Source of the DNA: Antonospora locustae
Taxonomy: Eukaryota > Microsporidia
DNA: 64,000 nt
Assembly (NCBI GenBank): GCA_007674295.1
Contig: CM017449.1
Location: 1 to 64,000, forward strand
Direction of reading: 5' to 3'
Shown here: positions 37,606 through 46,751 of the stretch, piece by piece
Numbering within the stretch: the stretch's first letter is position 1
Layout of the letters: every line of letters starts with the position of its first letter
Position numbers and translations under genes: made by a program
Notes under the pieces: model-generated
The model's input: only the letters and a program-made list of their open reading frames with translations
Told to the model about the DNA's origin: nothing
The model's database searches: none

Positions 37606-37770
37606 CAAGGGCACGCATCTAAGCAAAAGCCCTTATTTATTTATTTCTGTTCAGAATGAATACTCAAAACATTATTGTAAGCGCACCACAGTGGAGTTTT
37701 GCAGGCGCTAATGTAGATGTATTTTAGTAAAAGCGCGCTGGTTCAATGTATGTTTCTGCTCTTCGCGTCC

Positions 37771-39588
37771 TTATCGTTCGCAATCACCCGCGGTAACCTC
37801 ACTTTCGCTAGAGTGCTTTTGGAATGTGATGCCGAACACAGTGCACACTCTTGTTGCAAGCGCCCTCGCAAGTACCTGTCCCTTCACAACAATCGTGCAC
37901 AGCTCTTCAAAAAACCCTAGCCTGTGCGATGCGTTGACGAAGCTACGCACTGTCCCGTATTTCGCAGCCACTGCACGTGACCTCTCATGTGACATGCCTT
38001 TTACACACAGCAGCGAGCGATAGAAGAACTCTCTTGCATCAAAACCTCTATTTTTGGCACCCTTGCACATGAAGCTCTCGTAGCTCGATAACTTGATTTC
38101 GCCCAGACTCATGTTGGACAAGTTTTTGTGTATCGCAGCCACCTCATCGCACAGACCATTTGAAGACTCTTGTACCACACCTTCTTTGAAAGCCCTGCCT
38201 GATACAAGAAGGTCCTTGCGTCTGATCATTGAGTCAATCATATTAAGAACATTCACGGTTTCTCTTGCGTTCTCTGTTTCTATTACAGTCACATTTTGCA
38301 TCTTCAGCATGCTGAGCATTGTCTGTCCAAAGCCAGATCCTATTCGTGCCATGTGTCTCTTTCTCAGGCCCTCGATCACGTAGAAGACGTTTCTAATTCC
38401 GCAGGCTTTCAGCCTTTCCATCTGCTCCAGAAGCCGTCCGTCAGTGATGCTGGAGACAAAATCTGCACCACATTTTCTCTCAACTATGTAGTTCAGAACA
38501 GCGTCGTCTTTCACCCACAGAAAGTCGCCGACCTCCAGATTTGTAGTTTCAACACTCACTCCAAGGTCAGATAGCTCCTTCTGAAAAAAGGACCTCATCT
38601 TCTTGCTTTTCATTTCTCGCGAGTCTATTATCAGGACTATACCTCTCTGTGGCTTCTCCTTGGCAGCAGCTGCATCGTTCGGAAGCTTTTGCGCAATATG
38701 TCTCCCCAGCTCGCTTATATAGTACCGAACGGGTCTGTCCTCGTTGAAGACAAGGCCTTTTGAAATCAGCGTCCGCATCGCAGACCACGCTGAGTATCGC
38801 AACTTTGGGTTGAACTCAGTGTCACTATAGCATGCTGCTCTGAAACATATCTGGTTTCTTGTCAGACCGTCTTCCTTGTCTAGCACCTTCAGAATAGCAT
38901 ACGCCCCCGTTCTGTATCCAGGCATGTACGAAACACGGTCGAAAGCTGTCTCTGTTTCATTTTTTGCACTCTTCGCTGGATGTGCATATTCTTCTGTACA
39001 GCACATCGCTTCCTTTGCATTCACTTTTACGTGAAGTGCACATTCTGGAATCAGGGATGCTTGACATGCTTTTTCTCTGGATGCACAGGTGTCTTCACAC
39101 ATGTTTCTTGAGACTACAAAGCCTGTAGCCATACCATCTCCGCTGCCCTCCTCCGCTGCAGTACAGTCTCTTTCTTTCATAGCCTTTGAAATGCGCTCCC
39201 ACTCTCTGCTCCTTGGCTTGCAGAGAGACTCAACATCTCCAGAGACATCTGTTCGCCCACAAGGGGTTGTTTGGCATGCTGTAACGTCTGCACCGACGTT
39301 CGTATGCATGCAAATTGTTCTCTGTTTTTTTGACACGAGCGATATGTTCTCTGCCACAGATTCAGCTGTACTGCACTGTGCTTCTGCGTTTTTGCTCAGA
39401 TACTTTGCAAAGAACCTGCGCGTTTTCACCCCTGCACCCTTTACAGATTCAATACTGTATATTGGTGCGTCAGACGACTCAAGATCAGCAAGTATGCGCG
39501 CATATGTATACTTTGATTTCATCCTGTGCTTCTTTGCGTGTGAAACAAGGTCCTTTGCTGCCTCCTTTAACACATTTCGAAGATCCAT
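37771..39588 (-). CDS. MUS81: Mus81-type structure-specific endonuclease (605 aa)
   Basis: Catalytic subunit that cuts branched DNA such as stalled forks and recombination intermediates. An N-terminal region with a HhH-like helix set (about 1-65), a disordered linker (65-215), a winged-helix domain (about 222-300, YRTGAYAILKVL and YSAWSAMRTLISKGLV), and an ERCC4 nuclease domain (about 316-455) with IIDSREMKSKK, VGDFLWV and the signature ERK-x3-D at 370-376. The C-terminal (HhH)2 part follows. The start at 39,588 is chosen because ACCCTC directly precedes it; an upstream ATG adds four codons. The active site is intact. The partner Eme1 is not seen in this window. Confidence 0.93.
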   Translation of the reverse strand: MDLRNVLKEAAKDLVSHAKKHRMKSKYTYARILADLESSDAPIYSIESVKGAGVKTRRFFAKYLSKNAEAQCSTAESVAENISLVSKKQRTICMHTNVGADVTACQTTPCGRTDVSGDVESLCKPRSREWERISKAMKERDCTAAEEGSGDGMATGFVVSRNMCEDTCASREKACQASLIPECALHVKVNAKEAMCCTEEYAHPAKSAKNETETAFDRVSYMPGYRTGAYAILKVLDKEDGLTRNQICFRAACYSDTEFNPKLRYSAWSAMRTLISKGLVFNEDRPVRYYISELGRHIAQKLPNDAAAAKEKPQRGIVLIIDSREMKSKKMRSFFQKELSDLGVSVETTNLEVGDFLWVKDDAVLNYIVERKCGADFVSSITDGRLLEQMERLKACGIRNVFYVIEGLRKRHMARIGSGFGQTMLSMLKMQNVTVIETENARETVNVLNMIDSMIRRKDLLVSGRAFKEGVVQESSNGLCDEVAAIHKNLSNMSLGEIKLSSYESFMCKGAKNRGFDAREFFYRSLLCVKGMSHERSRAVAAKYGTVRSFVNASHRLGFFEELCTIVVKGQVLARALATRVCTVFGITFQKHSSESEVTAGDCER

Positions 39589-40183
39589 GAGGGTGTGCAT
39601 GTAGTCCTGTTTGTCAGCAAGGCACAGACGCAGCTTAGAGCCTCTTCAGCATCTGCGCATTGATTTTATAAGCGAGAAAGTGCCTCTGTGTGCACAGTGA
39701 GGACACAGTCTCTACACAGGGGCATCATCGAACACCAGAAAGAGAGTGCCTATTGCTACAGCGATGCTTAGTGGCAGCCGGTCACTGCAGTTGATGTATG
39801 TACAAAGATGGATAAAGTTTTATTAACATGTCTGATTGAAGCACAGCTCGTGGTGGTGTCTCTATACAAGTGCATTGTGCAGAAAGGCTTGCTCCAAATT
39901 ATGTACTCAGATGGAAGACTGTGTTGTTGCTATGGAGAATGTGCGCTACCTGTTGCACTTGAAGATAAAAAATACGAAGTTGCACCATGTGTGATGCTGG
40001 GTGGAAGATATGTCTAGTAACACAAGACAGAGGGAATCAAAAAGAGATTTCGCCTATGCTAGCCTCTGCACATATACACACTGCATTTGCAGGAAAAGTA
40101 GACGCCTGTATGCTTTCACGATAGCATTGCGCATGTGTTCGCGCCTGTCTGTACATGCAGACAGGCGACCTGCTCCGCAGAGG
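39589..40183. other. intergenic with weak small open frame
   Basis: The only frame worth naming is 39,808-40,017 (+, 69 codons, ATG start, Cys-rich end RLCCCYGECALPV). It lacks the CCC start signal and resembles nothing I know, so I leave it uncalled. Confidence 0.35.
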
Positions 40184-40705
40184 CTATCTGATTACATGAT
40201 ACAGCCACTCAAACGCCCTGATGATCGTATCTGGATTCTCTGTATTAGTAGCAAAGACCTTGAACTTTCTTCTTCCAAATATGTGCACTCCATTTTTGGC
40301 TATTTCTGAGATGTCTATTTCTGCTTCTGATTTGTGCACCATAACAAGAATGGCAGAATGCTCAAGGCTTTTCTCCTGACTGATATCACATATAAGGCCC
40401 ATTGCCTCGTGCTTGTTCTCTGCATTTGCCCCGTCAATGACAAACACCACGCCTCTTGTGTTCGTGAGGTAGCATCTCCAGAACTGGACGGTTTTCTCAT
40501 CTCCGCCCAGTTCCCAAATAGCAGTGCAGCGTCCGTGATCTCGCAGCAGCGTAACCTTGAAGCCTCTTGTGGGTGTGGGTGCTTCAATTTCGGTCTTGTT
40601 GTACATCTTCTCGAGAACATTGATGATCGATGACTTTCCAGACCCCGTAAGTCCCAAAAACACTATCTTTCTAACTTTGCGTATTCTTGACAGAATCAAC
40701 CCCAT
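40184..40705 (-). CDS. Arf/Arl-like small GTPase with altered G4 motif (173 aa)
   Basis: Arf-family GTPase, normally a membrane-traffic switch. The start at 40,705 gives MGLILSRIR, with Gly2 available for myristoylation and a short amphipathic helix. The P-loop is GLTGSGKS (18-25), the switch I region contains PTRGFKV, and the switch II motif is WELGGDEK (64-71) in place of WD-x-GGQ. The guanine-specificity motif NKxD reads HKSE (124-127), which should weaken nucleotide selectivity, so it may be a divergent or regulatory member. Its length matches the family. It is followed on the same strand by no nearby gene and preceded 110 bp upstream by the unknown gene at 40,816. Confidence 0.85.
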   Translation of the reverse strand: MGLILSRIRKVRKIVFLGLTGSGKSSIINVLEKMYNKTEIEAPTPTRGFKVTLLRDHGRCTAIWELGGDEKTVQFWRCYLTNTRGVVFVIDGANAENKHEAMGLICDISQEKSLEHSAILVMVHKSEAEIDISEIAKNGVHIFGRRKFKVFATNTENPDTIIRAFEWLYHVIR

Positions 40706-40815
40706 ACCAAAAAATCCACACCTCCTAATAAACATCACAGGTGCATGGGCAGTGAATTGATACGACCTGCACATGTCATCTCTGAGAGGACGGAAGCTGG
40801 TGTGGTGTCTTGGTG

Positions 40816-41580
40816 CTACTTATTCTGAAGAATATCGATAGTCTCCGGACCCACCTGGTCCTGAATTTTCTTCAGCGTTATTAGCACGTCAAGTTTTCCA
40901 TCGAAAAAGTCGACTGCCGCGCAAAAGTCTGTGTCGCTCTCTAGAAGAATGTACATGCCGTTGTGGCTCACGTAGAAAAGGAACTCTGTGTACTCTGAGA
41001 GGTCTATGTTTGTCTCTGGTATTTCCCTGTTCGGATAGAAATGCCTTCCGAGTCTATATATGGCTTTTCTTCTAAACGCTGCAAAGTCTGCTCTGCTGCT
41101 GCAGCGGAGAAGAAACTTTAGGTTTCCAAACTTTATGATTGATACCAGCCTTCGTGATGTTTCTGGATACACGCTCTCTTCCGAGTGTGCGTCATACCCG
41201 TCTCTTTTTGTCTTAAGCATCACGACCAGCTTCTGTGCAACATTTTTGTCCTTGAGCACGCAGACTATATTCTTTCTGCTGTCGTGCACGGAAAGCTTTA
41301 AGTATGCTTCTGTTTTATGGTCGTATATTCTGCTATTCATAATATCGATGTACTTCACAAATCGCATACATCGTCGCCCGTTGCTCTTCTCTATAAATAT
41401 AATGCCGTTGTCCACAAATAGCATATTCACAGGCACGCGAGCATCGTTGTCTATGATCTTGCACTTTGCATGGTAGTACAGGTTGTCTAGGCTCTCCTCC
41501 TTGATTGTTTCGTATCCATCAAGCCTCCTTAAAATATCTCTGAGGCTCTCTCTCTCCTGGGTCTTTTTTCCTATTCCCAT
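40816..41580 (-). CDS. unknown soluble protein (254 aa)
   Basis: No family recognised. A basic start (MGIGKKTQERESLRDILRRLDGY) is followed by alternating beta-type segments (VNMLFVDNGIIFIEKSNG, MRFVKYIDIMNSRIY, LKLSVHDSRKNIVCVL, KNVAQKLVVML) that resemble a PH-like fold around residues 45-125. A second similar block (about 150-230) follows. A tandem PH-like architecture is an inference from the strand pattern only. The start is the first real ATG; the frame extends six codons upstream only through a non-ATG codon. Divergent from the membrane gene at 41,769. Confidence 0.65.
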   Translation of the reverse strand: MGIGKKTQERESLRDILRRLDGYETIKEESLDNLYYHAKCKIIDNDARVPVNMLFVDNGIIFIEKSNGRRCMRFVKYIDIMNSRIYDHKTEAYLKLSVHDSRKNIVCVLKDKNVAQKLVVMLKTKRDGYDAHSEESVYPETSRRLVSIIKFGNLKFLLRCSSRADFAAFRRKAIYRLGRHFYPNREIPETNIDLSEYTEFLFYVSHNGMYILLESDTDFCAAVDFFDGKLDVLITLKKIQDQVGPETIDILQNK

Positions 41581-41768
41581 TTTGCGAGCAATTGGCAAAT
41601 AGTGAAAACAGAAAAAACATGTTTTGTTTCATGTTATGAAACGCATTCTGTACAGGACACACAGAGAGAAAGCGGACTCGGGATTCCAGTTCATGCTCTA
41701 ATCTTCCTCTGCACGTATGCGTTTTTTATCTGCAAAGACGACACGTCATTCCTTAAAACCCGTGCCTG

Positions 41769-42468
41769 ATGATGGGAGACATATTAACAACAAAGCTCTT
41801 TTTTTATGATGTGCTTCAAGAGCTTGACAGATATATGAAAAGATTCAAAATACAGAAAACAACATGTGTTTTGCTCCTATTAATCAACAGAATGGCCTTG
41901 CTAATGGCGTTTCTTGGAGTCAAAAGGAACAGAACCTTCTCGGACATTCTCTCGAACTTGGTTGTTTTCTCCTTCCTTGTGGACCTCACGAATGACTCCT
42001 CAGTTATTTACAGTGCTGCAAAAGATGTTCTTTCATTTGTGTGGATGTTTGTAGCATTTGAGCTTGTGTTTCTGTGTCTGGCATTTGTATTGTACAAGAA
42101 CATCAAGTTTTTTTTATTATCTTTGTCGCTTGCCCTGCAGGCAACAAACATGTTGGAGGAAAGCGCATGTGTTGCTGAAGAGTCTGGTTGTGATGCTCGT
42201 AAGTGTATAGATATTCGTAGCACTATGCATGTTTTTGTCTTATCTTCCCGAGATCGGATGGGCTATCATATACTATACAGTTGGTTCTATCTTTTTCCGC
42301 TATACAGTCCAAGTTCTTTTTCGTATATGTTGTAGAATCTGCAGCCAGCTTCTACAAAGAAGGGCACCACATGGCTGGAAGCCTAGGAATACATTATTCA
42401 CGATTATTTTGAGTGTTGTGCTGTGGATTGCATCTGGTAGAAAGAAAAGACTTAACCAGAGCATATAA
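41769..42468 (+). CDS. multi-pass membrane protein, candidate 22-nt intron (225 aa)
   Basis: The open frame from 41,769 encodes hydrophobic segments (TCVLLLLINRMALLMAFLG, VLSFVWMFVAFELVFLCLAFVLY, FFLLSLSLAL) and then degenerates. The following frame, from 42,229, continues with more membrane-type sequence (LPEIGWAIIYYTVGSIFF, FTIILSVVLWIASG). A consensus 5' splice site GTAAGT starts at 42,199 and an AG ends at 42,220. Removing these 22 nt joins the two frames exactly, giving about 225 residues and five or so membrane spans. A one-base frameshift is the alternative. No family recognised. AACCCGTGCCTG precedes the start codon. Confidence 0.6.
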
Positions 42469-42671
42469 TCGTATCTCTATTTATGTCTGCTTCATCAGAG
42501 TTGCTTTCTGTTTTTTTTGCAAACATTGCTATCTGCACATGGCCACGTTGTATGCATGTCTGCAGAGTATCTGGAAAGATCTGAAAAACACTACTATTCA
42601 ATGTGCCCTATTGTTTCTCAAAACGGAAACACAAACCAAGACAGGAAAATTTCAGATGATTTTTAGCCCCA

Positions 42672-43448
42672 ATGATAGAAGAAAAAAATCTGAGGAGCTG
42701 GCTTCCTGTGTATGGACTGTTGATAAGAATGGAGAGATTTCGCGTAATGAGCGAAAAAGGGACATTGATATGCATCTTGCTGACTATTGTCCTCGCTATG
42801 TCTACGATTTTGACATTCGCAGGCACCAGGGGAAAAGGCGTGTCAAGATATCTGTTTGTGATGATCTTTGTATTTGTAGCGTTTGACTACGTAATTTGGT
42901 TCATCACAGATTTTGAAACCACGCAGAGGCACATTTTGCTTTTTGGAGAGGATCCGGATGCGTACAAAGCACTTCTCAGATTGAGCAGAGTGTTTTCTAG
43001 ATACACAGAGCCCATATGGTGCTGTGTAGTGCCTGTAGCTCTCTTTGTTACCTTTTTTATCACGCTGTCTACAACAAGAGAAAGGTTGTTCTTTGCAACA
43101 CTTTCCACCTACTACGAAGTTCGTAAGATAATATGTGAGTATCCCTTTGTATACCATGAAAAGATAAGGCTCCTGGTTGTCAGCATTGCTGTATTTTGCC
43201 TTTTATTGCTTTTATTTATCATCCTCATTGACATGGTACGCCCCATTCTGTACTCTTTTTTTGGTGCGTTTTTTCTGTGCTACGTCATCTACGCAACAGG
43301 TATCAACAGCTGTGGTTTCAAATACGTGCTCACGGACAATAGCTTGCAAATAACAGATTGGCTTCCAATTATGCTTACGGCAGGTGTTGGTCTCGTTCTG
43401 CAGCTCCTCTATGTTTTCCGCACCAAAAAGACATCCTCCTATGAGTAA
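42672..43448 (+). CDS. multi-pass membrane protein (258 aa)
   Basis: No family recognised. Hydrophobic segments at about 30-50, 61-78, 114-133, 164-187, 189-207 and 231-249 suggest six spans. A loop between the second and third (FETTQRHILLFGEDPDAYKALLRLSRVFSRY) is conserved-looking. The first span is preceded by a short basic N-terminus. No DHHC, transporter or rhomboid signature is visible. TTAGCCCCA directly precedes the ATG. It follows the split membrane gene at 41,769 on the same strand, 203 bp apart. Confidence 0.7.
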   Translation: MIEEKNLRSWLPVYGLLIRMERFRVMSEKGTLICILLTIVLAMSTILTFAGTRGKGVSRYLFVMIFVFVAFDYVIWFITDFETTQRHILLFGEDPDAYKALLRLSRVFSRYTEPIWCCVVPVALFVTFFITLSTTRERLFFATLSTYYEVRKIICEYPFVYHEKIRLLVVSIAVFCLLLLLFIILIDMVRPILYSFFGAFFLCYVIYATGINSCGFKYVLTDNSLQITDWLPIMLTAGVGLVLQLLYVFRTKKTSSYE

Positions 43449-44013
43449 ATGCTGATTGCATGTATTCTCCACATGAATTCTGCGTTTTTACAGATTATAT
43501 GTGCAGGCAGTGAATGCTTGTACTTTTACAACGTGTCTACATCTACATATTAACAGGACAATGCCTGTGCTCAGTACAGTGCAACACTTATAAGTTATTG
43601 CATTTCTCTGGCGCAGAAAATCGAAACCCTTTTTTCTTTGCGTTGTTTAGGCAGGTCCCTTCGCCTAACCAGTAGGTGTTACCACATTTTATCAAGCAGC
43701 AAAGAGCCCACAACAATCGAGGGAAATATGAAGATAATCTAGTGTGCAGCAATCGAAAGACACGTGACACACCTCTGTGGAGAAAGGGCCCAAAAAATAC
43801 GTACAATTGCAATGCATGTGGCTTGACTAGAGGATTTACAATAAAAACAGACTGTCAAGGTCAAGATAAAGATTGGTTACATATCGCAAAAGAAAGCACA
43901 CACCGAGGGAGAACAGCAATTTTTCTTGCTGCGTAGTGCCTGTATGTTGTGCCCTAGACCGTGATGCATGCTCTTTTGGGCATGTATTCCTGTGTTTTTT
44001 TCAGGACCCTTAC
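43449..44013. other. intergenic, no gene seen
   Basis: A short hairpin (TTAGGC and GCCTAA arms, loop 10 nt) can be drawn on the minus strand near 43,645-43,670, but no cloverleaf fits around it. Open frames on both strands are unsupported. Confidence 0.4.
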
Positions 44014-44565
44014 ATGTGCAATGATATCATCACAATTGACCGAAACCAACCAGTCACCGACAATAAAATTGAGACAAGCAAAACTGTCAGCACGTTATTT
44101 GATGTCTCTGACAATGAAGACAGAAGCAATGCAGGGGAGCAAATAAATGGCGCCTTGATGCACAGGAATGAGAGAGAAGCCAGGTCCAAGAGTAAGAGCG
44201 GAGACTTGTATATAGACAGAGTATGCGATGGAAAAGAGAAAGTGTTTACATACAAAACAGGTGTTTCGTTTCACGTAGGCAAGTACACACACACTAGCTC
44301 ACACAGCGCAGGTGTGAGCCAAAAGAACTACTCTTCAGAGTTTAGTCAGAGCCCAAATTTCTTCAGAGTTTCTCAGAGTCGTTCACAACCGTACACAGAT
44401 GTCTGCGGGGGAATTGAGTTTCCAAAGATCAAGATGGTGCCTGTGGACACATTTCGATTTAAGCACAGAAAGAGAAGGCAATCTTTTCTAAACGAGGAGG
44501 AAATGGAGGCTGCAGAAGCACTCGCCGATTTTGCGTATCGCATAAGACACGGCGATTCTGAGTAA
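44014..44565 (+). CDS. unknown polar protein (183 aa)
   Basis: Largely disordered, rich in Ser, Asn, Asp and Lys. A possible folded end covers the last 40 residues (FKHRKRRQSFLNEEEMEAAEALADFAYRIRH), where a basic RKRR patch could be a nuclear signal. No family recognised. The start at 44,014 is favoured over longer frames because GACCCTTAC directly precedes it and the upstream residues are Cys-rich and unlike the rest. It lies 88 bp upstream of the Nop9 gene on the same strand. Confidence 0.6.
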   Translation: MCNDIITIDRNQPVTDNKIETSKTVSTLFDVSDNEDRSNAGEQINGALMHRNEREARSKSKSGDLYIDRVCDGKEKVFTYKTGVSFHVGKYTHTSSHSAGVSQKNYSSEFSQSPNFFRVSQSRSQPYTDVCGGIEFPKIKMVPVDTFRFKHRKRRQSFLNEEEMEAAEALADFAYRIRHGDSE

Positions 44566-44653
44566 ACGTTGTATATTTCGCGTGCTGCTTTTTCACTCAT
44601 CTTTTAGCCCATGCAGCACACTTTTGTTGGTCATTGCATCTGCATCGTACCCC

Positions 44654-46012
44654 ATGCTGGAACGTGTTCTTAGCTACTTTTCAAGCCTCGATCTTGACGG
44701 CACAGACGACCCTGCGCTTCTGCAAAAGCCTTTCGACAGGGCCGATGGATACGAGCGGCAGATCATACTTAACAAGGAGACCTGCAGAAAGCTCGAGACT
44801 CTGCTCTTCAAGTGCTCTGTGGACCAGCTTACTGCATTCTACAGAAAGCTGGATGTGAAAAACTTAGCAATGACGAAGATGGGGTCTCAAGCAATAGAGA
44901 AGATTCACAGAAACCTATTTCGCCATGTGTATCTCTCGGAAATGTCTCGAAAAAGTGCAAAGCGTGTGCTCTGCATTGTGCAGTCCAGCATCGAGCCACA
45001 TATTGAGGCGCTACTTTTTGACCAGTTTGGAACGTTTGTACTGAGACCGTACTTTGAACTTCTAGCGGGAAAAAGCACAGGCTACACAAGTTCGGAGACG
45101 CAACCCCGGCCCCAAAAAAGACAAATAAGAAAGTTCACCAAACACAAGGGCTTCTACAAGGCACTGCGGTCTTACTCAAGTCTTTTTTGCGAAAATCTAG
45201 AGAGGATCTTCGCAACATCGTTCGCAAGCGCAACTCTTGCTGTGTACCTTAGGTGCACACGCGACAGCGAGCTCATTGCAAAGTCAGTGAACACATACTT
45301 CAGCCCCGAGTCTCTGCGCAGCCCAATACTTTCATATTTCTTTGAGGACCTTGCTGAGTATGTACACCTCAAGACTCTGGATACAATGCTTAAAAGAATT
45401 GGGCCAGAGCTTGGGCCACTAGGCCTTGCAGAATTTTCGAACTACGTGGTCAGAGTTTTGGCAGAAAGGTGCCCAGCACAGAAGTTGTATGCGTGTATCG
45501 AGGGCCATCTTGATCAGTATCCAAAAAACTCGAACGTAGTTCTTTCTCTACTGCGGTCCATGTACTGTTCTTATGAGTTTACGTTATTTCTCAGTCTTGT
45601 GCACAGGTTCTACGGACCGGAGAACATCTTTGAGAGTCTTCTGCTTGACAACAAGAAGGTTGTCTACAAACACGTTGAGATAGCAGCGCTTGTCATGAGT
45701 CTGAGTGAAAGTCACGAGCACGTGAGGATATTCAACGCGGACTTTCTCCGCCTTTTTGACAGATCGTGGCTGTACGAAGCACCTGGCCGGGAGCTTACGC
45801 AGGCCTTTCTGATGGGATCTGCCAATCCAAGAAGCAAAAGAGTCTTCATTGCAGAGCAATGCAACGAGTACGAGCGGCTTGCACGGGGCTACTACGGAAA
45901 AAAGCTTCTGGTCACAATGTCTCGACATTCCGACAACAGGAGAAGGCTAGAAATAACGGCATTACTCAAAAAGCATACGAGGGCGAAGTCTTTGTGTGCA
46001 CAGGGGCCTTGA
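44654..46012 (+). CDS. NOP9: Nop9-like Pumilio-repeat ribosome biogenesis protein (452 aa)
   Basis: Predicted nucleolar RNA-binding protein of the Puf/Nop9 class, which protects and guides ITS1 processing in 40S assembly. About ten helical repeats of 35-40 residues run through the chain. Puf-like patterns include MSRKSAKRVLCIVQSSIEPHI, DQFGTFVLRPYFELL, ERIFATSFASATLAVYLR and NSNVVLSLLRSMYCSYEF. Between repeats lies a short basic insert (PRPQKRQIRKFTKHKGF) as in Nop9. It is shorter than the yeast protein (about 660 aa). ATG at 44,654 is preceded by TACCCC, and 24 upstream codons are discarded. The Rpa12 gene follows 39 bp downstream. Confidence 0.78.
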   Translation: MLERVLSYFSSLDLDGTDDPALLQKPFDRADGYERQIILNKETCRKLETLLFKCSVDQLTAFYRKLDVKNLAMTKMGSQAIEKIHRNLFRHVYLSEMSRKSAKRVLCIVQSSIEPHIEALLFDQFGTFVLRPYFELLAGKSTGYTSSETQPRPQKRQIRKFTKHKGFYKALRSYSSLFCENLERIFATSFASATLAVYLRCTRDSELIAKSVNTYFSPESLRSPILSYFFEDLAEYVHLKTLDTMLKRIGPELGPLGLAEFSNYVVRVLAERCPAQKLYACIEGHLDQYPKNSNVVLSLLRSMYCSYEFTLFLSLVHRFYGPENIFESLLLDNKKVVYKHVEIAALVMSLSESHEHVRIFNADFLRLFDRSWLYEAPGRELTQAFLMGSANPRSKRVFIAEQCNEYERLARGYYGKKLLVTMSRHSDNRRRLEITALLKKHTRAKSLCAQGP

Positions 46013-46051
46013 TGATGACAGGTGTAGACATGCGAAGTGCAGACAACCCCG

Positions 46052-46348
46052 ATGTTCTGCAAGTGCGGGGCCATTGTCCCAATTCCAAAGCGCAACACCG
46101 CAGTCTGCAGATCGTGCGGACGCAGAAACAGAGTGGCACACCAGGAGGTTGTTTTTGAAAAGACATATCACAATGCTGCAGATGCAGCACGCATGGAGCA
46201 TGTTTCGGTACCGACTATTCACCAGACGTGTCCGAAATGCGGGGCCGAAAAGATGCAGTACAATGCCATTCAGACACGATCGGCGGACGAGGGGCAGACG
46301 GTGTTCTACCACTGCACCTGCGGCTACACGATGAAGGTCAACACATAG
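46052..46348 (+). CDS. RPA12: RNA polymerase I subunit Rpa12 (98 aa)
   Basis: Two zinc ribbons. The N-terminal one has Cys3, Cys5, Cys19 and Cys22. The C-terminal TFIIS-type ribbon has Cys60, Cys63, Cys88 and Cys90 with the family signature QTRSADEGQT (74-83), where the acidic DE pair supports transcript cleavage by Pol I. The second pair in one ribbon and the first pair in the other are C-x-C rather than C-x-x-C, a small deviation. Length is slightly under the usual 110-125. ACCCCG precedes the ATG; an upstream ATG five codons earlier is less likely. Confidence 0.9.
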   Translation: MFCKCGAIVPIPKRNTAVCRSCGRRNRVAHQEVVFEKTYHNAADAARMEHVSVPTIHQTCPKCGAEKMQYNAIQTRSADEGQTVFYHCTCGYTMKVNT

Positions 46349-46751
46349 AGTGGATGCTAGCCCAGTATCTTTGGTCGCTTACTAGGTGACGGGACCCTTG
46401 CTCTGCGATGAGTAAACCATTTTGGAAATGCAGCACTTTTAGCCCACGAGGCAGCAAATTACTGTAAGCAGAGGAGAGACACTCTCTGCGAAACACGTTC
46501 ATAAAAGTGTCTTTCGGATGAACAGAGCTTTGAATATGACGAGCAGACGAGACACAGCATCTCTGACTGCCTAGTGCTGCGTGCTGCTATGTTCTTCTTT
46601 CAAGCTGTGAAGGTTGTTCTCAGTCTGTACAGAGACGAGCCTTGCAGACGCACAGTTGTCATCAAGAGAGCCTGAGAATGCTGCACGGTGCAGCCGCCAA
46701 TTCATCCTTGAACGGACAGTGAATGAGCATAGAGCGGAAAATCACACCCCC
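46349..46751. other. intergenic upstream of SMC6
   Basis: The open frame of SMC6 extends through the right part (from 46,614) without conserved sequence. The rest shows nothing recognisable: no repeats and no tRNA-like fold. CACACCCCC abuts the SMC6 start at 46,752. Confidence 0.4.

Noticed and set aside
39808..40017. 69-codon Cys-rich frame as a gene
   Set aside because: No start signal, no recognisable feature, and intergenic context; retained only as a note.
41580..41598. Six-codon N-terminal extension of the 254-aa gene
   Set aside because: The extension would start at a TTG codon; the first ATG is 41,580.
43600..43700. Possible tRNA on the minus strand (GGGTTTCGATTTTCTGCGCC end)
   Set aside because: No matching 5' acceptor strand or D-arm; only one short hairpin could be drawn.
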